From: Oxytricha trifallax
Lineage: Eukaryota > Ciliophora > Spirotrichea > Sporadotrichida > Oxytrichidae
NCBI GenBank assembly: GCA_000711775.1
Contig: ARYC01001539.1
Coordinates: forward strand, 35,782-99,781
Direction: 5' to 3'
Length of the DNA stretch: 64,000 bases
Positions within the stretch are counted from its first letter, which is position 1, and the number at the start of each line of letters is the position of its first letter. The notes under the pieces were generated by a model. It ran no database searches, was not told the origin of the DNA, and saw nothing but the letters and a program-made list of their open reading frames with translations. Shown here piece after piece: positions 24,664 to 36,670 of the stretch. The position numbers and the translations under genes are program-made.

Positions 24664-25724
24664 TGCGAGACTAAAATAACAAGCTTTTGGGGACTATTTA
24701 TGATAAAGAGTATATAGATTTAGTGTTTAAACTGCGTTATGGATGTGATATATACAGTGAATAACTCAAACCAGTACTGAACTATAAGTCTATTGCACTG
24801 CTCTTAAAGCGTAGTCCTCAACTGTTCGCTCTCACTGCTTGAAAGCTGTATAATTAAAGCAATAATAGCTGAATTCTTAGCCTAAGAGGAAGTCTAAGTT
24901 TCTAAAGAAGCATATTGACTATCTTATTAATGAAAAAACTTTGAAATATTGGGCTCACTTCTCTCTCGACTAACGAGCTATTATGTTTCACAGCCAGTTC
25001 CCTGAGTTGAAGATCTCTGCATAATCTGCTGCAAACATTTAAAAACGAAACGGTATCTCTTACAAAAGTGTAAATCGTATCAAGAGAGTAATTGATTTCA
25101 CTCTGCCATTTTACAACAACAACTTAAATTATATTTATAATAAAATGCAGAGAGCCTAATAGAATAATATTAAGTTTATTCATGCTGACGAGGCTGTGTT
25201 TACATTCAACACTTTCATCTAGAAGTCTTGGTATAAGAGGCATAGCAACATAGAAGTATATGACTAGAAAGTCAAGGTATAAACAATGGCAATTCTTGGA
25301 GGAATTAGCGAGGATACTGGTTTAGAAACTTATCTTATTCATCCTCGCTCAATTAAGACAGAGCAGTATATAAAATTCTTAGAACAGCTAAGAGAGAAGT
25401 ACCCTCAATAAGAGATTATACTACTCGTTGATAATCTTTCTGTTCATAAGACCAAAGAAACAAGGAAGAATTATGAACAACTTAGAATAACGCCAGTGTT
25501 CAACGTAACTTACAGTCCATAGTTTAATGAAATTGAGTTCTACTGGAAATATTAAAAGTGATTACAAGAAACTGCTGCTATACCACTTGATGCATGACCT
25601 ACCTATCGATACAGTAGACTTTATTAAAAGCTCAGCGAAGAGAGTAGATAATTAGTTGGCATAAAAGTGTGCTAAAGAAGGGAGAATGAATGTATATAAA
25701 TAAGCTTTGTTATTAAGTTAATGA
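24664..25724 (+). pseudogene. TBE 42-kDa-class DDE transposase, copy B
   Basis: Starts MRDQNNKLLGTIYDKEYIDL with TAA read as Gln. Catalytic blocks FIHADEAVFTFNTF, LLVDNLSVHKTK and TYSPQFNEIEFYW supply the D, D and E residues. There is no internal TGA in the main frame; Trp (TGG, about 25230) stands where copy A has TGA. Two apparent single-base frameshifts, near 24822 (RSP|STVRS region) and 25548 (just after the third catalytic residue), break the frame. Given the otherwise clean frame, assembly error is an alternative. Ends with TGA at 25722-25724, 10 bp from the convergent 22-kDa-class ORF. Confidence 0.94.
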
Positions 25725-25733
25725 ATATATAAG

Positions 25734-26520
25734 TCACATTTAAAATTCTTTAGAGGGAGCTGGCTTCTCTTTCTTTTCTTCTACTTCTTGCTTCCCTCCA
25801 CCTAAGTTTCTTCTCTTACTGCCAGCTCCAGCATCTATGTTCATTGACTCTGGTGGCTGAATATTTGAATAAAGTCTCTTGCTGACTTCATACTTTGTCT
25901 GCGACTTTCGCTCTCTGTGAAGCTTACTCTATTCCTTCATCAAGAAGATGCCAGTACCAGATTTTTCTAAAGAGTTAAGCTACTAATCTTACTTAAAATA
26001 TAAAGGTGCTTCTGCAGCTCTGATAGCCAGCTCTAACTTATCTTGATCCCTTGTTTGTCTTTATCTTCTCAAGAGATGCTGTACCTTTTCTTATGAGATT
26101 CTTGAATAATTTCTTTCAAATAATCACCTTTAATTGTTGCAAGTATGCCAAAGAAAAGTTTCTTTCAGGCAGTTTATTTGACAACTGCTTCTTAATAGGC
26201 AGGTACAGCGAAACTTCTGGGTCATTCATAGCATCATCATATAAATTAGTCACTGAAATTTCTGGATAGTTTGGAATCACTGCAAACTTTACATCTTAAG
26301 TTTTCAATGCTTTCTTCTCTTCGCAGAGTATCGCCCTTAGAAATGAAATTTTGGTACCTTCCATCGTTGGCAAGAACAAACCAACTACATAATCAAGATG
26401 AGTTACTATGAGTTTAATACCTTGCTGCACCAGGTAGCGGTGCAAATCCTCCTTGCTTCTAAATCTCTGAATCAATTCTTGTGCTTGCACTCTTTTCATT
26501 ACATCATTCATTGACTCCAT
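25734..26520 (-). pseudogene. TBE 22-kDa-class protein, copy B
   Basis: Starts MESMNDVMKRVQAQELIQRF at 26520. An internal block reads GDYLKEIIQESHKKR, and the tail NIDAGAGSKRRNLGGGKQEV is Gly/Lys/Glu-rich, ending at TGA 25734-25736. Frame changes near 26160 and 26080-26050 interrupt it. The start and the NIDAGAGxKRRN tail are shared with copy A, which fixes the ends. Biochemical role unknown. Confidence 0.8.
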
Positions 26521-26599
26521 CTTGTTTACAGATCTAAGAAATGATATTCAAATTTAAGTTTATTGATTTCAATTATATACCTCTGTTAAACTTACTACT

Positions 26600-27086
26600 A
26601 AATATGGGCATCCTATCGGAGGTCAACCTCTTAGAATGATATGGAGAAGGTTTTGAGAACTGGTTTCAAACTTGAGAGATTGATATCAATTTCTACTGTT
26701 ATAGTTCCATATTTTTAAATTTAAATTGGTACGTGCTTAATTAGGAGCAGCTCCTAAAATGCTAGTATCTTATTAGGAGCATTAATTAAAGCTAGTACTT
26801 CATTAGGAGCACCCTAATTTTAATCATAAAATCACAAAATACCTCCTAAAGCAGTACGTACTTAATTAGGTGCACCTCCTAAATCGGTACGTACTACTAT
26901 AATCAACATATTATTGAAAGTAAAAATGGTTATTTCCTCACCCATATATAGAGCTGGATCGTCTCTTAACACTCATAATTCTTCTCAATACTCTAAAAAC
27001 TTCCCTTGAAACTTGTATCCCGCAAACCTCTCATATAAGCTCCCAGTTATAGAGGCAGTTTTATAATTTTAAATTCAAATTTAAAT
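26600..27086. promoter_or_regulatory. divergent intergenic region of TBE copy B with TTAGGAGC array
   Basis: Between the heads of the 22-kDa-class and kinase ORFs. Words TTAGGAGC, GCTCCTAA, ACCTCCTAA and the companion GGTACGTGCTTAATTAGG or its variants recur six or more times at 26729-26893. The equivalent region of copy A also has TTAGGAG words. Candidate shared promoter or protein-binding array; position-based inference. Confidence 0.5.
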
Positions 27087-28534
27087 ATGAGCGCTAACAT
27101 TTTAAGAAGAACAGCAGCACTTCCATCAAACTAAATGAGACTTACCTTTGGCAGCAATAAAAAGTGTGACAGCTGCGAGATGAACTCTCATAAAGAACTA
27201 CCAGAGCTATCACTTGAGGTCTCTGTTATTAAAATAGAAATTAATAATAGAAAATAAATGAAACAAGTGTGTGGGAGACAGAGAGGAGGAGAAATGTATT
27301 AATGAAATTCCTATACAAACTGAAGAAGTAGAAGTATACTTTTGTGAGAAGTGTGGGAGAGACTTCGCTCATAAATCTAGTTGGTATAGGCATATGAAAG
27401 AGCATTAGAGAAGCCAAGCCAACAGTATACTTAAAGCACGATAAAATCGACGGAAAGTATGATTGCTTCGAGTGCCATATGCAGTATGCTCATACTAGAG
27501 ATTTAAGGAAGCATCTTTTAAAAGCTCACAAGAAAGATTTAGAGATTGAAAAGCATGAAGATGAATTGAAGCTACTTAACAAAAGAAAAAGCAAGAGAAT
27601 CTTCGAAAATGGTAGAGCTCGAACAAGCTTGTGAATCAGAATATGTGAGGAAATCACGCAACCTACCAGCATCTGAAATCACAAAGATTATGATTAAAAT
27701 TCAATATAAAAAGATTCCAGTTCTTGCCTAAGTAGACCTAGACACTTCACTTTAAAGCTACCTTATATTAGAAGACTCCTTTGATAAGAAAGTTATCAAC
27801 GATCATCAGTATGCATACAAGGTGTATCCCTTCAAGTATCTCTTAAATGATGATAAATATTAGATGGAGTTCACAAATGAGTATCAAGTACTCACTCAAG
27901 CAAAATTTAAAGTGTGTAGTTACTTAATCAAGCTAGATGCTGTTCTCCTTGCGAAGGATCATGTTGCTTTCAGACTCCCACTCTATGAAATGACCCTCAG
28001 AGATTTGATTACTGATCAAAGAATCATAAGTAGCTTGCTTTGATAGCAACTTAAACCTTACAAGGTATAAAAGAGCTTCATAAGTTAGGCTTTGTTCATA
28101 GAGATTTAAAACCAGAAAATATTATGATAAACTTCTCACCTGTAAGAGTGACAATTATTGACTTCAACAGAGCATTAAGGGTAGAAGTATCAAGGCTAGG
28201 AAGTGTTATGGGAACTCCAGGCTATTATCCTGAAAGAGAAGACTGGAGAGATGGAGACTATCAATGGGATGTGTGGGCTTTAGCAGCAATAATAATAGAG
28301 TGCGACATGCCTCGGAATGATTACTACTCTACAAGGTGTGAGAAAGATGCTAAGTAAAGAATCAAGTAATTTATAGACAAAAACAGAGTATCTCAATCAT
28401 TAAAATAAATGGCAGAATCAATAATCTTAAAACCAAACTCTAGATCAGACATAACATTAGAGAAGATAGAGTTGTGGTTAAGTAAAATAAACTTCAGACC
28501 TCTCCCACATGATCCAAAAGAGCATTTTTAGTGA
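27087..28534 (+). pseudogene. TBE 57-kDa-class zinc finger/protein kinase ORF, copy B
   Basis: Starts MSANILRRTAALPSNQMRL. Two C2H2 fingers follow: CEKCGRDFAHKSSWYRHMKE near 27352 and CFECHMQYAHTRDLRKH near 27466. The kinase-like domain shows GFVHRDLKPENIMI near 28090 (catalytic loop with HRD), IIDFNRA near 28152 (DFN instead of DFG), GTPGYYPERE (APE-like) near 28214 and DVWALAAII near 28270. Frame changes occur near 27280, between the fingers, and near 28022, so this copy is interrupted. It ends at TGA 28532-28534. The fingers suggest DNA contact; the kinase target is unknown. Confidence 0.92.
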
Positions 28535-28689
28535 TTAAATTAAATACATTTACTATAAATTTCACATAAAAACCTATTAATAACCCCAACCCATAACAAA
28601 TTCCCTACAAATCAAAGCACTTATAAACCTCATTAAGGGGTTTTGGGGTTTTGAATTTAATTCACTGACTAAGAAAGATTTATAGCTCT

Positions 28690-30292
28690 ACTCCAATTAC
28701 CTACTTGAAATATTGTGCCTGTAAGTTACACCTTTATAATCGAATTTTAGATTAAACCAGCAAAAACAATTGGAATAAAATTATTACATCTTAAAGATCA
28801 ACATGAAGTAAAGAAAAAAGAAACAATTATAGGTTTTATAACATCATGATATCAAATGAAGCCTATGAAAATTGAACAAACAATAATATTAGAAGTTGCA
28901 TTAAGAATTTAAGAAAGATTTTGTTGATTATTTTAAAAATTTAACAGTGAAATAAGCAGATAAAAATAATAAATTTTTGCAAGCACTATGGAAAAAAAAG
29001 GAAAAAGCCAAATAATCTTTGTGAGAATTTAATTCAAAAGTTATTAATAAAAAGGTTTTATAAGTAGTGAGAAAAAGAAAATGCTTTATAAAAAGTAAAT
29101 GATCAAGGATTCTTCTTAGTCTACTAAACAAAAGAGGTAATAAAAACGATTTAATAGTTATAGATGAGAATAAACTTGGGTTCTATTGACATATAGAATT
29201 TAATAGTACTAAAAAATACGAATAAAATTTAATAGGAAAATTTTGACAAAAAATTTATTCAATAATGAAAAGAGGAAGACGTAAATCCATAATATCAAAA
29301 GTAGCAACACATTAAAAAACAAATTTAGAATAAGTATTTTAATAAAAACCTTTTACGTGATGCTTATTTGTTTTTATACTTTATATTTTTAAAACTAGTA
29401 AACAGATTTTATTATGATGATTGAATATGATTAAATTAAAATGATTTTAATTTAAATTAAAAGAATTTTAAATTATATAAAATAAAGCTCAAAGACCACC
29501 TGTTTCTTAACTTCAATTCATCAGCTACAAGAATTAACAATCTAGGTTTTGATAAGAAAGAAAGGATAAGAAAGAATGGATAAGATAATTTAATTAATTA
29601 AAAAAGAATTATCTACTTAAAGATACAAAGAAATACAGTTCATTATTAAATTATAATAGAGGCTTAAAAGATAACTAATAATACACAGAAAAAGAAGAAA
29701 AAAAACAAGATATTGCAATTAAGAAAGAATTCTCTTAATTACTCGTGATAAGCAGAAATAAGAAGGATTATAAGCGAGGAATATGATAAATTGAAACAAA
29801 TAAGATCCCTCATATTTGGATAGAACCATGGAAAATTCAAGAGAATAGTATAAAACTTGAAGATTTTAAAACTTATGAGGGGGAAGTGCTCATGAGTAGT
29901 TATTTAATGAACTAGATTTAAATTGAGAATCAACTTCAAATGTGGGAAGATAAGTTTGATCACTACATGTTGGAGAAGACCGATGATTAAGTAACAAGTA
30001 TTATTGGAACAATTAATGATAGAATGAGTGCAAATAGAATAAGCATTAGATTGTTCACTAAAACTAAGACAATTTAAAGTTAGGTAAGTGATGATGAAGG
30101 CATGCAAGAATTGAATGATTTAAACATGATAAAGCCTAATTAATAAATAATCTTATTTTTAATAGTTGATAGAACTGTGGATGAAATGCAGCAGATCATA
30201 AAGATTTTTATCGAATTTGGTGCTGAGCATATCCTTATTTATAATGATAGCATTTATTAATTTATTCATCAGAGTAATTTCAACTATAAATG
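28690..30292 (+). CDS. plus-strand gene-like region, unknown function
   Basis: From about 29790 a frame runs uninterrupted to TGA near 30290, with a varied composition (TNKIPHIWIEPWKIQENSI, YLMNQIQIENQLQMWEDKFD, KTDDQVTSIIGTINDRMSA, ending FIHQSNFNYK). Upstream segments at 28780-29370 are also protein-like (IEQTIILEVALRIQERF; KRGRRKSIISKVATHQK) but broken by TGA codons. The 3' part looks like a genuine last exon; the rest may contain introns or be decayed. It begins right after TBE copy B. No family recognised. Confidence 0.4.
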
Positions 30293-31152
30293 AAGATGCT
30301 ACTAAACTTCATATAAATATATTTGAGACTAATTTGCTATGTTTTTATAGTTATAAATGTCACTTTCTTGAAAACACTAGACCCTGCTTCTAAATTATAT
30401 CATTTTTGTGTGAGAATTAGATAAATGTGAAACTTTTACAGGTAAAGGTTTTGAAGGCTTGCCTTTAAAAACCTTATGGAACATAAAGTTTAGTCTAAGC
30501 ATAGATGATGTCAATCTAGAAAAACTGTTATTTCTTTTAACATTGTAGTACACTGGTCAAACTTAATTTTAAATATTAAATTCATATTGTTATATGAGTT
30601 CTTACTACGTGACTTCAAACAAGGGAACAAATAAAAGTATAATTAAATATTATTTTGAAGAGTTGAGATTGCAAGGATATTGTGTTATAAATTTCACATT
30701 CATTTTTGATAAAAACAAAAACTTATAAATCAATCTTAATTTAAAATTTAAAACTAAGTTTGTTCAAAGTACTACTACGATTATACAAATTTCTATATAG
30801 TTTGTCTCGATCATCTGTTCTTAGAAATATTATTCTGAATTTATGAATTCACGGCTTAAGTAGATAATTCTTTAAATCTAGATCGTTAAAGTTTCACATT
30901 AATGTGTGTTCTTTAAGATTGTGAGATAGTTTATGAACAGTGTCAAGTATTTTCGAGAAAATGTACTAATTTTAAGCAATCTTAATTCACCACGATTTAT
31001 TTATTAAATATTCAAAATCTGGCGAAATGATAATTTATAATCGAGAATCTTGATTTATTAAAATTATTATTTCTAAGAATATTTTAATCTTCTAGCTAAC
31101 TCAAATTTATTTTTTATAATTAATTTGTAATTAATATAAACTATGCTTTAAC
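30293..31152. other. AT-rich DNA, no gene seen
   Basis: No supported frame. Ends at the TAA microsatellite that is the tail of the minus-strand LINE fragment. Confidence 0.5.
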
Positions 31153-31640
31153 TAATAATAATAATAATAATAATAATGTGATCACACTGAGGTCTATGCG
31201 GACCCCCGATCTAATATGCATGATAGCATGTAAGGGACTAGCCCTTTTAAGGAGGAGATTCTCTCCTCTTTCACTGAGTCTTTCTTCTTTTTCATTTTCC
31301 TTTATTGTTTCTTTGTTTTCTCTTCCCTTGTCTTCCTGATTTTCTTCCTTTTCCTCCTCTTCTGTTGAGGATTTGAATTTAGTCTCCTTATTCTTTAAAC
31401 TTGAATTAGGTGTCAAAGTTTTTAACTTAGATTGAAAATCTAAGTTCCTTAAGTCTGATGTGGTCTTTCAATCTTGTAGTCATCAGTTAAGTAAGGTCTA
31501 ATTTCAGGAAGTAGGCATGTTTTTAAAGGCATTTGACATGAATCTCGACTTTGTTGAGATGGTTGTGATAGTCGGCGTCAATTGAAATGCAAGCAGCCTC
31601 ATTGGCAGTGACATTCTTTAGGATGCTGCTTTACCTAATA
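31153..31640 (-). mobile_element. 5'-truncated LINE, minus strand, with (ATT)n tail
   Basis: On the minus strand the fragment ends in AAAAGGGCTAGTCCCTTACA..., then ATCGGGGGTCCGCATAGACC, TGTGATCACATT and an (ATT)n tail (TAA repeats at 31153-31177). The same 3' end occurs on the plus strand at 59737-59823, which identifies the family. Upstream, minus-strand coding reads NVTANEAACISIDADYHNHL and LKLDLTQLMTTRLKDHIRLK, then an acidic Glu/Lys tract. The upstream edge abuts the palindrome at 31642. Confidence 0.75.
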
Positions 31641-31641
31641 A

Positions 31642-32450
31642 AGGTAAAATTTTTTTAGTGTAAGTAAATGAAAAGATTAATCAAAATTTATGAATTCTTA
31701 ATTATCGAATAAAATCATAAAAGTCTTAAATAAGGGAAAATTTATACATTTTAGAGAGATTTGAAATTTAATTATCTCGAAAACTATATTGCAGATATAC
31801 GCACGATATTCTGACTGTAGAGCGAAACTTCGCTCCAATAGTTTAGAGCGAAGTTTCGCTCCAAATATACAAAAATGTCGTCTGCCGAGGTGCATCTCGG
31901 AAAAGTCAGCTTGCTATACGGGAAACCACTTTTTGATTTCCACCCTCTTTTTAATTAAGATTACTATTATTTTTAATAAATTTAATAATATATAAATTTA
32001 CGCAATTTACTAAATTTATAATTTATCACAAATCCTAATTCTTAATAGAGAAATTTTATTATGTTAAAAATTATTTAAGTTTTAATTAAAAATTAAAACC
32101 TTATTATTAAATTTATTAAAAATAATAGTAATCTTAATTAAAAAGAGGGTGGAAATCAAAAAGTGGTTTCCCGTATAGCAAGCTGACTTTTCCGAGATGC
32201 ACCTCGGCAGACGACATTTTTGTATATTTGGAGCGAAACTTCGCTCTAAACTATTGGAGCGAAGTTTCGCTCTACAGTCAGAATATCGTGCGTATATCTG
32301 CAATATAGTTTTCGAGATAATTAAATTTCAAATCTCTCTAAAATGTATAAATTTTCCCTTATTTAAGACTTTTATGATTTTATTCGATAATTAAGAATTC
32401 ATAAATTTTGATTAATCTTTTCATTTACTTACACTAAAAAAATTTTACCT
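31642..32450. repeat. large palindrome: two apparently identical 349 bp arms around a ~111 bp loop
   Basis: 31642-31990 and 32102-32450 are exact reverse complements as far as I can check, so both strands encode the same peptides (the 65-codon frames on opposite strands are identical). Each arm contains two 16 bp hairpins, GAGCGAAACTTCGCTC and GAGCGAAGTTTCGCTC, separated by CAATAGTTTA or its complement. The G/C content of the arm centre is well above background. Identity implies recent origin or active homogenisation. No transposase is seen; it could be a foldback element inserted at the end of the LINE fragment. Confidence 0.95.
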
Positions 32451-33449
32451 ATCATCTTTTCATTTTAAATACTTTCAGTAATAATTTATTTTTGTATTTT
32501 TGACTCAATAATAACGAATATCTTTATAAAAAATAATTTTTAAGAGTTGACATTTTTATTTAAGAACTTTTTAAATTGATAAGTATAAGTTTGAAATATG
32601 TAGAATGACAAAGTTAGTTCATAAATCAATATTTCTATTTTTCTCTATAATAAGTTTGATACTAGTATAACTATTTTTATATTATTAATAAAACATAATT
32701 ATAAAAATTCTCATTTTTTAATTATTTTTTCATTCATTAGCAATCGTAACTAATTTTAATAGTTATAATACCAAAAAGTTATACTTATGAAATTTATAAT
32801 TTTAAAATTTAAAAGAATTTACACAAGTAAACTGTTGAAAAAGAGAAGATATAGAAAATGTGGTTTAAGCTTAGAAATTTCATGTTTGATTGTGCCATTA
32901 GACATAATTTGTATATTTTGGTTTTAATAATATAATGCCATTTATAGTTTAGAAGATTCATTCAAGTCTCATTTAAAAATAATTTGATTTGATAATGGCA
33001 AGTTTGTACTTAGTGCGGGCAAATATTGAAATTTAGGAGTTTTTAAAGGTAACAAAGCGCATCAATCACATCTATAAGATTAATATAAGTATAACAGATA
33101 TCGTAAAATTTGGTGAATAAATAGGAACATTATTATTAGGTAAAAAATTGGGTATTCATTAAATTGAATATTAATTTAACAATCATGAATGAATTTCATT
33201 GTAGTTATTTAACTTAATTATTATATATATATATATTTATTCACTTATTCAAACTTCATTACTTCTAAAGATATTATTAAAAACTTTTCTTTCTCTTTTT
33301 AATTTCGAAATGACTTAATCATATATTTAGTTAAATTGTTTATTTTTTTCTAAACAAGGATTCTTTTTCTTTGCAAGATTTTTTTCTTTTTTAACAACAC
33401 TTCTCTTTTCAAACTACATTTAAAATACTATAATTTATCAAAAATATAA
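32451..33449. other. AT-rich DNA, no gene seen
   Basis: No supported frame or repeat with clear ends. Confidence 0.5.
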
Positions 33450-36000
33450 TATAATTTAAAGCTTTTGTAAACAAATATTATCTATGTTATTATGAGCTTT
33501 GGCGATCTATTAGACATCTTCACTTTCATTATTTAGCAATTCCAATTTTAATTTAAAGTTTTCTAGATACTTAAATTGAGCAATTCCATGCATATTATCA
33601 ATTTATCTCTATATTTACATATGCTAAAACCTTCCAAAACTTCTAATTGGATATTAATTTTTCTTAGTTTTGTTATTCCAGAATAGATTCCTTTACAACT
33701 CACTTTTCTTGGTTTAATGATGTTCATTATCAGTTGATGCAGGAATTTCCTATTCTTATATCTTAAAGGTTTGCATGTCCTCTAAATTCTTTATTGATAG
33801 GCTTGGTAATGTACTGTGATTATTAAGTATTAAAGTTTTTGAAATTTAAGTAGGCGCTATTACTTGAATCAATAATTATTATTAATACTCATTCTAGAGC
33901 TAAAATACCTCGATAAATAACTTAGTAATTTTAATTTCTATAAGTTTCATAGATAAGTATATCAGAATATATTATTAGTCTGATAAGTAGTTGTACTTTA
34001 TAACTAATGATTATAATTTCTATAGCTTTTAATTTTATTTAGAGGATATTTTTGATTGAACATATTCTAGTACCTTGGATTTGTTAATTATTTTTCAAAT
34101 ATAATTCCTTAATCATATTCAATCCTCATGCCCTAAATTTACTCAATGAGCCTTTCTTGCATTGCATATTTTTAGTGTTTTAAATCCCTAGTTTGATTTA
34201 GAAAATCTATTTAAAAGAATTTTCAATCTTCTTTGAGGAAAATTAGTTACTAGGCATATCCCTAAATTTTTAAGTTTTATTTTAGGACTTCTTCTGTTAA
34301 TTTTAGGTAGGCGCTAAGTAAGGGAACTTTAAACACTTAGACTTTGCTCGACGTGCTTTTGTGTTTTTTTAGATTAATTAGATATTTATATTTTTTGCAT
34401 TCTAGCTGTTTTTTAAGGTCTCATTTCAAGTTTACATTTAAATAAACTGTCCTTTATTTATCAATTTTTTTAGGGAAATATCGTGGTTACAAAATTAGAA
34501 AGATGAAACAGCAAAGAATAGTAAATATACAAATATTTTTCAATAAAAAAGCTTAAAATCATTAAAAATCATCATCGTAAAAAATATAATAATTCATTAT
34601 TTTTAGTTTATTATTACTAAATATTTTTTCTACTTGATCTCATTATTTATTTCATTATCTTCACTTTAAAACATTTCGATTTTTGTATTTATTGAACAAT
34701 AAAAATTATATTAGATTTAATACAGAAAAAGCATTAATAATAATAAAATAATTTAACGAATAAAAATTTATAAATCTTTAAAATAAAATTCTATGAATTA
34801 AATAAATAATTTAACCAACACTAAAAAAAATTAATAAACTACCATTGATATTAGTATAGTAGTAGAAAAGTAATTTTATAAATAAAAATAACTTTTAAAT
34901 GAAAGAATCTAATATAAGAATATTAAATTTTTAATAATATAGGGATGATATCAAGTTGTAAAAATATAATAAATATTAAAAATATAATTTTCTTACGGTC
35001 ACCAATTTTTAATATAATTAATTAAAAATAAGTAATTTTATTGAGAATAATTATAATATAAGGAGTGGCATTTTAAAATTTAAAACATTTTGTATTGAGA
35101 GAGTTTATATTTTGAAGACTATAAAATTGACTAAATGTGACATTTTACTAAAGTTTTACTTATTTTATTTACTATAACTTTGCTTATTCGTTGCTAGCAG
35201 TTTTACTTGTTTGTGTCTTAAAGAGAGTTTGATCCATAAATTACACAATTGTAGCGTACCTTGCTGATTCAACAATTATTTATATCAGTCTAGAAAAACT
35301 TATTTAGCATATTCAGCTTTAATTCTCATAAATTAAATCCAATTTGACATATATTATTAATAAATAAAAATAAATTCATTCTAATAACTTATCCAATAGA
35401 TTATAAGTCATAAATAATCCTCTGCTTAGAATTATAATCTAAATTTACGATATTAATTTAAGTTTCGACTTTTGATGCTAATCCATAGTTATTTAAGCAG
35501 CATCTAAATCTGTAATTTTTCTATTGATCGTTAATACAGAATTCTTTCTTAACAAACCATTTCCATTTAAGACAAACCATTCAATTGCTGCTAATTTACC
35601 ACTTTCGAGAAATTAATACTTTGGTAAAAAAGTTTGAATAAATTTATTTTTAGAGCATGGTTTTTAGGCTTAATTTCTAAAGGATTAGATATATAATAAG
35701 TGATCTAGTATTATTGTTAGTGCATCAGCTAAAGAGTTCTAAGAAATGTCTAATTCTGATAATTTACATTTTTAGTGGCTTTCAGCTTAAATTAAGCAAG
35801 ATTTTAAACAAATGAGAAAAAAAATTTAGTATTTATTGAATGAATTCTGAAACTTTTGCCAACTTAAGTGCAGCTAGGTTCTAGAAATCAAATGATATAT
35901 AGAATTTGCCGAGAGTATTTATAAAATCAAAATCTTAAAAGCTATGAAACTTTTCATTTTAGTGTAGTTTCTCTCTTTCTTAGGCTTTCATAATTCAAGG
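33450..36000 (-). pseudogene. leucine-rich-repeat-like gene remnants
   Basis: Several minus-strand stretches look like LRR protein: CKLSELDISQNSLADALTII (complement of about 35710-35770), LAAIEWFVLNGNGLLRKNSV (about 35540-35610), LNNYGLAS (about 35480-35505), NLAALKLAKVSEFIQQ (about 35830-35885). A Gln-rich, TGA-free frame also runs from 33840 to 33455 (KNLEDMQTFKIQEQEIPAST; FKYLENFKLKLELLNNESED). Frames and spacers vary, so this is a decayed or heavily interrupted member of a repeat-protein family rather than one intact gene. The LxxLDISxNxL match is the strongest evidence. Confidence 0.5.
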
Positions 36001-36625
36001 AAATCTTTCACTAAAAAGCTTGTAAACAAACAGAAGTTTATTATAGTTAACTCTTTGAGATTCTTATTTCTTACTATGATTTACTCAAGAATATTTTATG
36101 AATCTTAAAAAAATTAAATTTAGCACTGTTACAAAAAACCTAATGTACTGATTTTCAGTTTGTAATTTATCTTGTTGGATTCTTTCTATTTTAGCTTTAA
36201 TTTCTTAGTAAATTTGGAATTTTATTCCATTAGTTACTTTTATTTTTTTAGTTCTATAAATGCAAAGAATTCATCTGAGTATATTTATTAAGGAACACCT
36301 CGGCTGCTATATTGATCTAATTAATATTGACCTTTTTTCATCTAAATTCTCCTTAAACTATTTTTAAAATTGATTTATCAACTATAACTTGCAAAAGGAG
36401 CAAAAGATTTATCATATAAGCTCTGGCAGCATTGATTAAATTCTAGCTCTGTAATCATCGTAAATTATTCTATGACTGAATCAAAGACTCAGTAGTAAAG
36501 ATATTTTCAATTTTTACTTGAATATGGGAATTATATATGTTTATCATCTATCAATGGCTCATGAACTTTCTTGTCATAAATATACAAAAATGGTGATATA
36601 AGCCAATTCACTGAAATAAAAAACT

Positions 36626-36626
<1 letters not shown>
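36001..36626. other. no clear gene; possible further LRR debris
   Basis: More of the same composition as the preceding segment, with short minus-strand open stretches, but no motif I can name. Confidence 0.35.

Positions 36627-36670
<44 letters not shown>

Larger units (their letters stand above)
24582..28653 (+). mobile_element. TBE-type transposon, copy B (near full length, 4072 bp)
   Basis: Starts CAAAACCCCAAAACCCC and ends GGGGTTTTGGGGTTTTG, with AAT on both sides (24579-24581 and 28654-28656). The inverted ends extend over about 78 bp (AAGTGCTTTGATTTGTAGGG at the left, its complement at the right). Same three-gene layout and orientation as copy A, but sequence divergence in ends and genes puts it in a different TBE subfamily. 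It is better preserved than copy A yet carries several single-base frameshifts. Confidence 0.97.

Noticed and set aside
36621-36670. TAA microsatellite as an independent repeat
   Set aside because: It is the 3' tail of the minus-strand LINE, as at the other LINE ends.
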